A DNA stretch of 64,000 nucleotides from Mordavella massiliensis (GTDB taxonomy: Bacteria; Bacillota; Clostridia; Lachnospirales; Lachnospiraceae), in assembly GCF_016901695.1 (NCBI RefSeq), contig NZ_JACJKS010000002.1:166980-230979 (forward strand). Reading direction: 5' to 3'. Numbering within the stretch: position 1 is the stretch's first letter; each line of letters begins with the position of its first letter. Made by a program: the position numbers and the translations under genes. Below, one piece after another: positions 59,016 through 64,000 of the stretch. Under the pieces are notes generated by a model. It saw only the letters and a list, made by a program, of their open reading frames with translations, ran no database searches and was not told where the DNA came from.

Positions 59016-59750
59016 ATGAGATTACAGCAGCTTCTGAGTTATACAAGAAAGGCCGTAGACGAGTACAGGATGATCGATGAGGGCGACCATATTGCAGTAG
59101 GCATATCCGGCGGAAAAGACAGCCTTACGCTCCTCTATGCCCTGCACGGGCTGAAGCGCTTCTATCCGAACCGGTTCGAGCTGAGCGCTGTCACGGTGGA
59201 TCTCGGATATGAGAAGTGTGATTTTACACCGGTGCAGGCGCTGTGCAAAGAGCTGGACGTACCTTATCATATTGTAAAGACGGATATCGCGCATATCCTG
59301 TTTGAGGAGAGAAAAGAGAGCAATCCATGCTCCCTGTGCGCCAAGATGCGTAAAGGCGCGCTGAACCAGGCTGTGAAAGAGATGAGCTGCAACAAGGTTG
59401 CCTACGCGCATCACAGGGACGATATCATTGAGACGATGCTCCTCTCTCTCATTTTTGAGGGGCGGTTTTACTCCTTCTCGCCCCGGACATACCTGGACCG
59501 GATGGACCTGACCGTCATCCGTCCCATCATGTTTGTGGATGAGGCGGACGTGATCGGCTTTCGGAACAAGTACGATCTCCCGGTCGTCAAGAGCCGCTGT
59601 CCCATCGACGGCTATACAAAGCGCCAGTACGCCAAGGAGCTGGTCCGTCAGCTCAACCGGGAACATCCGGGCGCAAAACAGCGCATGTTCACGGCGATCC
59701 TGAACGGCAATATCGAGGGCTGGCCGGAGCGCATCATCCATACAAGATAA
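59016..59750 (+). CDS. TtcA-family tRNA sulfur-transfer ATPase
   Basis: The 244-residue protein has the PP-loop HIAVGISGGKDSLTLLYAL (residues about 25-43), the CxxC motif NPCSLCAKMRKGAL (iron-sulfur or sulfur-carrier site) and the C-terminal REHPGAKQRMFTAIL. It resembles TtcA, which makes 2-thiocytidine at position 32 of tRNA, although TtcA and other TilS/Ncs6 relatives share the fold. The start at ATG 59016 is chosen for the RLQQLLSYTRKA opening; AAAGGA is 13 bases upstream, longer than ideal. Confidence 0.9.
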   Translation: MRLQQLLSYTRKAVDEYRMIDEGDHIAVGISGGKDSLTLLYALHGLKRFYPNRFELSAVTVDLGYEKCDFTPVQALCKELDVPYHIVKTDIAHILFEERKESNPCSLCAKMRKGALNQAVKEMSCNKVAYAHHRDDIIETMLLSLIFEGRFYSFSPRTYLDRMDLTVIRPIMFVDEADVIGFRNKYDLPVVKSRCPIDGYTKRQYAKELVRQLNREHPGAKQRMFTAILNGNIEGWPERIIHTR

Positions 59751-59753
59751 AGG

Positions 59754-59788
59754 AAAGGATCAGGAGATACATTCCCCTGATCCTTTTT
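59754..59788. terminator. Bidirectional-type terminator between convergent genes
   Basis: AAAGGATCAGG pairs with CCTGATCCTTT over an 11-base loop and ends in TTTTT; the mirror strand also has a short A-rich/T-rich flank. It serves the ttcA-like gene and possibly the opposing kinase gene. Confidence 0.85.
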
Positions 59789-59807
59789 GTATCTGCATTT
59801 TATAAAC

Positions 59808-60461
59808 TTACAGTTTCTTCTCCCGGTCGCTCTCTTTGATCGCCACAAGCTGTTTGATCGCCTCCGCAGTTCCCTCGATGCCGAGAACGGAACTGTCGAG
59901 ACAGATATCGTAGCTCTCCGCATCAGACCACTTTTTGTTCGTGTAATAATTGTAGTAGCTGGAGCGCTGCTTGTCTGTCTTCTGGATCATCTCTTTTGCT
60001 TTTGAGTCCGTCAGATTGTAGATGCGCGCGATCCTGCGGATTCGGGCGCTCATGTCCGCGTGGATAAATACGGACAGCACGTTGTCAAACTCCTCAAGAG
60101 CATAGTCTGCGCACCGGCCCACAAGAATGCAGGGACCTTCCCCGGCTATCTTCTTGATCGCATCGAACTGGGCGAGAAATACTTTGTGGTTGATCGGCAT
60201 ATCCGTATAGCTCCCGGAGGAATAGCCGAGGGAGTACGTATCCATCACAAGGGAATACAGGAAACTGTTCGTCGGCTTCTCGTCGTGTGCCTCAAACAGC
60301 TCCTCGCAGATGCCGCTCTCCTTGGCCGCTCTGTTCAGCATCTCCTTATCGTACAGCTTTATCCCAAAATCATCCGCAATCCTATAGCCAATCTCGCGCC
60401 CAGCGCTTCCGAACTGCCTTCCTATGGTGATAATCGTGTTTGTCTTTTCCATACGCTTCAC
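59808..60461 (-). CDS. Cytidylate kinase-like family protein
   Basis: The 217-residue protein has a P-loop-like start (IITIGRQFGSAGREIGYRIADDFG), GPCILVGRCADYALEEF and SVFIHADMSARIRRIARIYNLTDSKAKEMIQKTDKQRSSYYNYYTNKKW, the AAA_26/cytidylate-kinase-like pattern. The LID and Arg residues fit a nucleoside-phosphate kinase; the true substrate is not established for this family. The ATG at 60461 is preferred, with AGGAGCGTGAAG upstream; a second ATG is four codons in. Confidence 0.88.
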   Translation of the reverse strand: MKRMEKTNTIITIGRQFGSAGREIGYRIADDFGIKLYDKEMLNRAAKESGICEELFEAHDEKPTNSFLYSLVMDTYSLGYSSGSYTDMPINHKVFLAQFDAIKKIAGEGPCILVGRCADYALEEFDNVLSVFIHADMSARIRRIARIYNLTDSKAKEMIQKTDKQRSSYYNYYTNKKWSDAESYDICLDSSVLGIEGTAEAIKQLVAIKESDREKKL

Positions 60462-60526
60462 GCTCCTTTTCTAATTAGTAAGTATTATACAACAATTGTG
60501 CGTAAAAGTATAGAATTTTTTGAAAA

Positions 60527-61447
60527 TTATTGGCTGCTTTTTCGAAGTGAGTCCAATAAATCAGCAAAATAGGCTGGAAGGGGCGCGTTTACTTCCAGGT
60601 ACTCTCCTGTCCGGGGATGCGTGATCCCCAGCGTTCTGGCGTGAAGCGTCTGTCCCTTCAGGTTCTTAAAGGGACATTTGGCCGGTCCGTAGACAGGATC
60701 GCCCACGATCGGGTGCCCGATGGAAGCCATATGCACCCGGATCTGGTGCGTCCGCCCTGTCTCCAGCACACACTGGATATAGGTGTAGCTGCCAAAGCGC
60801 TCCAGAACCTGGTAATGGGTCACAGCCCGTCTCCCGTTTCTGGTCCGGGTGCTCATCTTCTTGCGGTCCGTCTGGTGCCTGCCGATGGGGGCGTCGATGA
60901 CGCCGGCGTCCGTCTTCAGATTGCCGTGGACGACAGCCTCGTACACGCGGCGGATAGAATGCTCCTTCAGTTGTCCGGACAGACTCTGATGGGCGGCGTC
61001 ATTTTTGCAGACCACGAGGGATCCGGTGGTGTCCATGTCGATGCGGTGGACGATGCCGGGCCGCATCACGCCGTTGATCCCGGAGAGGCGGCTGCCGCAG
61101 TGAAACATAAGGGCGTTGACAAGCGTTCCGCTGTAGTGCCCGGGAGCGGGATGGACGACCATCCCCTTTGGCTTGTTGACAATGATAAGGTCGTCATCTT
61201 CGTACAGAATGTCAAGCGGGATGTCCTCAGGCGCGATCTCCGGCTCTTTGAGCTCCGGGATGGAGACATGCACCTCATCGTCAAAACAAAGCCTGTAATT
61301 GGCTTTTACAGGCTTTCCGTTGACTTCCACTCTATCTTCTTTTATGAGTTTCTGGATCCTGGAGCGCGTGACGTCCTCCATCTCGCCGGCCAGGTATTTA
61401 TCGATCCTCTCCCCTTCTTCGCTTTCCACTGTAAAAAATCTGTTCAA
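60527..61447 (-). CDS. rluD: RluD-type 23S rRNA pseudouridine synthase
   Basis: The 306-residue protein has an S4 domain (EGERIDKYLAGEMEDVTRSRIQKLIKEDRVEVNG), IVNKPKGMVVHPAPGHYSGTLVNAL and the catalytic HRIDMDTTGSLVVCKND (Asp present), then TGRTHQIRVHMASIGHPIVGDPVYG. It is the RluD form, acting on helix 69. It is the last gene of the minus-strand cluster and its first 50 bases overlap the end of lspA. Confidence 0.95.
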   Translation of the reverse strand: MNRFFTVESEEGERIDKYLAGEMEDVTRSRIQKLIKEDRVEVNGKPVKANYRLCFDDEVHVSIPELKEPEIAPEDIPLDILYEDDDLIIVNKPKGMVVHPAPGHYSGTLVNALMFHCGSRLSGINGVMRPGIVHRIDMDTTGSLVVCKNDAAHQSLSGQLKEHSIRRVYEAVVHGNLKTDAGVIDAPIGRHQTDRKKMSTRTRNGRRAVTHYQVLERFGSYTYIQCVLETGRTHQIRVHMASIGHPIVGDPVYGPAKCPFKNLKGQTLHARTLGITHPRTGEYLEVNAPLPAYFADLLDSLRKSSQ

Positions 61448-61937
61448 GATCTTCCTCCTTATAATACAGAAGTATCAGCACTGCCAGAAGCACGGCAGAT
61501 ACAGTCACAAAAATGTCCGCCACATTAAAGACCGGGAAATCGATCAGCTCAAAGTAAAAGAAATCCACCACGTAGCCGAGCCGCACCCGGTCGATGAGAT
61601 TGCCGGCTGCGCCGGAGGCGATCAGCACAGCGCAGATGCGCAGGGGGCGGAATCTTTTCCCTGCGGGGATGCGGATATAGGCCGCTGCGACAAGGAACAG
61701 GATCACCGCTGTGATCAGATAGAAAAAAGTCTGCTGTCCCTGCAGCACGCCGAAAGCCGCGCCCCGGTTCTCCAGATAGGTAAGCTGAAAGACGCCCGGG
61801 ATCAGCTCCAGCGCACCCTGCCCTTTCAGGTGCAGGACCGCCATATACTTGCTCCACTGATCCAGTATGACGCCCGCCGCTGCGACCGCAAGTGCCACGA
61901 TATAGTACCCGGCATTTTTTTTCATATCTGATGCCAT
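61398..61937 (-). CDS. lspA: Lipoprotein signal peptidase LspA
   Basis: The 179-residue membrane protein has four segments and the catalytic Asp pair: GNLIDRVRLGYVVDFF and FPVFNVADIFVTV; the ENRGAAFGVLQG motif is also present. It cleaves the signal of prolipoproteins such as the beta-propeller lipoprotein at 35711. The C-terminal 40 residues (YYKEEDLEQIFYSGKRRRGEDR) are longer than usual and fall within the region shared with rluD. Confidence 0.96.
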   Translation of the reverse strand: MASDMKKNAGYYIVALAVAAAGVILDQWSKYMAVLHLKGQGALELIPGVFQLTYLENRGAAFGVLQGQQTFFYLITAVILFLVAAAYIRIPAGKRFRPLRICAVLIASGAAGNLIDRVRLGYVVDFFYFELIDFPVFNVADIFVTVSAVLLAVLILLYYKEEDLEQIFYSGKRRRGEDR

Positions 61938-61956
61938 CTTTCTTCCTGCTCCGTTT

Positions 61957-62712
61957 CTAGATATATTTTCCTACCTGCACGAACTGCCTGCCCTTCTTTG
62001 TCTCAGACAGGACGCCCTGGTAGGCCAGTTTCCCCATCCCCCTCACAGAGATGATATCCCCTTCCTTCAGACGGTATCCGTTGGAAGTGATAAGCTTCCC
62101 GTTCACAAACACTTTCCCGCCCTCGATGAGGCCGGTCAGGCGGCTCCTCGACATGGGAAAGGCGACCGAGAGCACCGAGTCAAGCCGCACAGATGCCACG
62201 GTCCCGCGGATCGTTTCCAGCTTCGGGGTGTAGGAAAAGGAAGCTCCGTCGATCTTCCCGGCCCGCACGACTGTATGCCGGATCCGGGTGAGGTTCTCAC
62301 AGATAAAATCCGCCATGGCCTCTGTCACAAAAACGTGGCAGGCGCTGTCATCCACGAGAAGATCCCCAAGGCAGCTCCTCTCGATCCCAAGATGGAGGAT
62401 GCCGCCCAGGAAATCCCTGTGCGTAAGATCTTCGGCAAATTTTCTGTTTGCCGGCGTGATCCGGATGACGCTGATCGGATATCTGTACTCATAATAAAGA
62501 GCATCAGGAAGGAATGCAGCCATCTGACGCTCCGCAGGTTCATAACCCCCAAAGGTCTCATATCTGGATGAGAGCATGTCTCTGGGGATTGTGTGCAGTA
62601 TATTTAATTCGTTTAAATTCAGAAAATCTGAAAAGGTGACAATGTCCCTCCTGTAGGAGAGCTCGGACAGTTCGATCAGACGTTTCTGAAGCATCTGCTC
62701 TTCTTTGTTCAT
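61957..62712 (-). CDS. ylmH: YlmH-family S4-domain RNA-binding protein
   Basis: The 251-residue protein has the YlmH pattern: FSDFLNLNELNIL, GGYEPAERQMAAFLPD, LTHRDFLGGILHLGIERSCLGDLLVDD, and a C-terminal S4 domain (LDSVLSVAFPMSRSRLTGLIEGGKVFVNGKLITSNGYRLKEGDIISVRGMGK). YlmH works at the ribosome, including rescue of split 50S-nascent chain complexes in B. subtilis. It lies between sepF and lspA, the usual division-cluster order. Confidence 0.94.
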   Translation of the reverse strand: MNKEEQMLQKRLIELSELSYRRDIVTFSDFLNLNELNILHTIPRDMLSSRYETFGGYEPAERQMAAFLPDALYYEYRYPISVIRITPANRKFAEDLTHRDFLGGILHLGIERSCLGDLLVDDSACHVFVTEAMADFICENLTRIRHTVVRAGKIDGASFSYTPKLETIRGTVASVRLDSVLSVAFPMSRSRLTGLIEGGKVFVNGKLITSNGYRLKEGDIISVRGMGKLAYQGVLSETKKGRQFVQVGKYI

Positions 62713-62726
62713 ATCTGTCCCGGCTG

Positions 62727-63329
62727 TTAGAATCTCGTGCGCATGGAGGACGCGTCAAAAGATGTACCCAGCAGATCCTGCAGATCGCCGGAGATATCCA
62801 CGTTCGTCGGCGTCACGAGGAATATGTAATTCGAGATCTTCTGCAGGTTGCCGCTGATGGCGAATGTTGCGCCGGATGTGAAGTCTATGATCCGCTGCGC
62901 CACCTCGAGATCCAGTCCTTCCAGATTGAGGATGACAGTGCGTCCGCCAAGAAGCGTCTCCGTGATCTCTCTCGCATCCTCGACAGAGGAGGGCTTGATC
63001 ACACAGACTTCCATATTCGGGGCCTGTCTTCTGGATGCAGGCTGCCGCATCGGCGTCACCTTGCCGGACCCGGCGCCCATGGAGCTGTGTCCGCCTCTGG
63101 AAGACTGCCTGGCCGGCCGCTCGTCAAATTCTTCCTCATCGTAATCGTCATATGCGTCGTTGCGCGTGTTTCTTCCCTTATTAAATCTGGAGAGGATGCC
63201 AGCCTTCTTCGAGCTGCGCTCCTCGTACTCATCGTCCTCGTAGTCGTCATCAAAGAAATCGTCGTTCTCGTAATCGTCGTCGTCATCGCTCAATTTCATG
63301 ATGTCAAGAAACTTATCCAATACTCCCAT
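62727..63329 (-). CDS. sepF: Cell division protein SepF
   Basis: The 200-residue protein has the N-terminal amphipathic helix (MGVLDKFLDIMKLSDDDDDYE), an unusually long disordered Asp/Glu-rich segment (residues about 15-95) and the SepF core (VCVIKPSSVEDAREITETLLGGRTVILNLEGLDLEVAQRIIDFTSGATFAISGNL). SepF anchors FtsZ to the membrane. About 50 residues longer than B. subtilis SepF because of the acidic linker. Confidence 0.95.
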   Translation of the reverse strand: MGVLDKFLDIMKLSDDDDDYENDDFFDDDYEDDEYEERSSKKAGILSRFNKGRNTRNDAYDDYDEEEFDERPARQSSRGGHSSMGAGSGKVTPMRQPASRRQAPNMEVCVIKPSSVEDAREITETLLGGRTVILNLEGLDLEVAQRIIDFTSGATFAISGNLQKISNYIFLVTPTNVDISGDLQDLLGTSFDASSMRTRF

Positions 63330-63360
63330 TTGTTTGAAATCTCCTATCTTACGTTTCGTT

Positions 63361-64000
63361 TTAAGTCAGAGCATACTTGCGCGCGCCAAACAGACCTGTT
63401 CCTACACGGACCATAGTCGCGCCTTCCTCGATCGCAACCTCGTAGTCGTTGGTCATGCCCATCGAGAGAATACTCATAGTAACATTATCAACTTTTTTGG
63501 CCCCTATGTCAACAGATAAGTTGCGTAAATTGCGAAAATATTGACGATTTTCCTCCGGATTCTCCACAAAAGGAGCGATCGTCATGAGGCCGCACACTTT
63601 TATATGGGGGAAAAGAGCGATTTTTCTCACCGCATCTTCCACTTCCTCTGTCCGGAATCCGAACTTGCTCTCCTCCTGCGCCACATTTACTTCCAGAAGG
63701 ATATTGGCTGTGACGCCTCTCTTATCTGCTTCCTTCTCAATGGTCTCAGCCAGCCGGACGGAGTCGACAGAGTGGATCAGATCCACCTTGTCAATGATGT
63801 ATTTGACCTTGTTTCTCTGCAGATGGCCGATCAGATGCCAGTGGATATCTTTGGGAAGAGCCTCATACTTGTCTGCAAGCTCCTGCACTTTATTCTCCCC
63901 GAAGACTCTTGTCCCGAAATCATAGGCCTCCTGCAGCACCTCTGTGGGTTTGGTCTTGCTCACAGCGATCAGGGTCACCTCCCTGGGATCCCGCCCTGCC
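63361..64000 (-). CDS. YggS-family PLP protein (partial, N-terminus beyond window)
   Basis: The frame is open to base 64000: AGRDPREVTLIAVSKTKP precedes the rest, the sequence around the PLP lysine (AVSKTKP). Other family motifs: GENKVQELADKYEAL, WHLIGHLQRNK, VNVAQEESKFGF and LSMGMTNDYEVAIEEGATMVRVGTGLFG. This is YggS/YlmE, involved in PLP homeostasis, and it starts the yggS-sepF-ylmH cluster. Only about the first 25 residues are missing. Confidence 0.95.
   Translation of the reverse strand, partial: AGRDPREVTLIAVSKTKPTEVLQEAYDFGTRVFGENKVQELADKYEALPKDIHWHLIGHLQRNKVKYIIDKVDLIHSVDSVRLAETIEKEADKRGVTANILLEVNVAQEESKFGFRTEEVEDAVRKIALFPHIKVCGLMTIAPFVENPEENRQYFRNLRNLSVDIGAKKVDNVTMSILSMGMTNDYEVAIEEGATMVRVGTGLFGARKYALT

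Noticed and set aside
1..64000. CRISPR arrays, rRNA genes, complete insertion sequences
   Set aside because: No regularly spaced repeats, no rRNA sequence, and no transposase with inverted ends were found.

Overview
The window is chromosomal DNA from a spore-forming member of the Clostridia, most likely a GC-rich Lachnospiraceae. The support is a Firmicutes gene order (Asp23-FakA-recG; rsmD-coaD-ylbJ; rplU-prp-rpmA-obgE-yhbY-nadD-yqeK-rsfS; yggS-sepF-ylmH-lspA-rluD), sporulation genes (GerW/YtfJ, alpha/beta SASP, YlbJ), consensus sigma-A promoters and strong AGGAGG ribosome binding sites. Species cannot be named from the sequence alone.

Layout. 1-2350: end of a penicillin-binding protein gene, then a DUF2953/GerW pair and a small membrane protein. 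2380-7240: rpmB, Asp23, a FakA-like kinase, recG and a spore protein gene. 7246-7499: a compact inverted-repeat element with two palindromic ends that carries the likely rsmD promoter. 7514-19523: rsmD, coaD, a coiled-coil protein, ylbJ (reverse), peptidases, RNA modification enzymes (RsmF-like, two pseudouridine synthases, YgiQ), an SDR and recU. 19510-24724: a histidine operon hisZ-G-D-B ending in a fusion of a catalytically dead HisF-like barrel to HisI and HisE. 24762-31530: an operon combining a giant M14-type peptidase, the two DUF969/DUF979 transporter subunits, an M29-type aminopeptidase and pyroglutamyl peptidase. 32029-32102: tRNA-Val(CAC) on the minus strand.

32188-42064 is an accessory stretch, visibly AT-richer than its surroundings: an orphan cobalamin-type radical SAM protein, a gene remnant, an AAA/PD-(D/E)XK protein, a beta-propeller lipoprotein with a split FtsX-type ABC transporter, a convergent BlaR1/BlaI sensor-repressor pair, and a Fic-fold protein whose catalytic His is Gln. 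From 42138 the core resumes: the TIGR03960/TIGR03936 pair, YbaK, HAD, aspartate kinase, CBS, amidohydrolase, AsnA, then the L21 leader and the ribosome-assembly/NAD cluster to 53877. 54051-58946 holds an XRE membrane regulator, a frameshifted Rpn-type nuclease gene, the divergent lexA/yneA SOS locus with four LexA boxes, and a tyrosine recombinase. 59016-64000 holds ttcA, a cytidylate-kinase-like gene and the reverse-strand yggS-sepF-ylmH-lspA-rluD cluster.

The best candidates for something undescribed are the inverted-repeat element at 7246-7499, the peptidase/transporter operon at 24857-31530, the dead-HisF/HisIE fusion, and the propeller-ABC-BlaIR locus. All functional calls are from reading sequence motifs; no database search was run.
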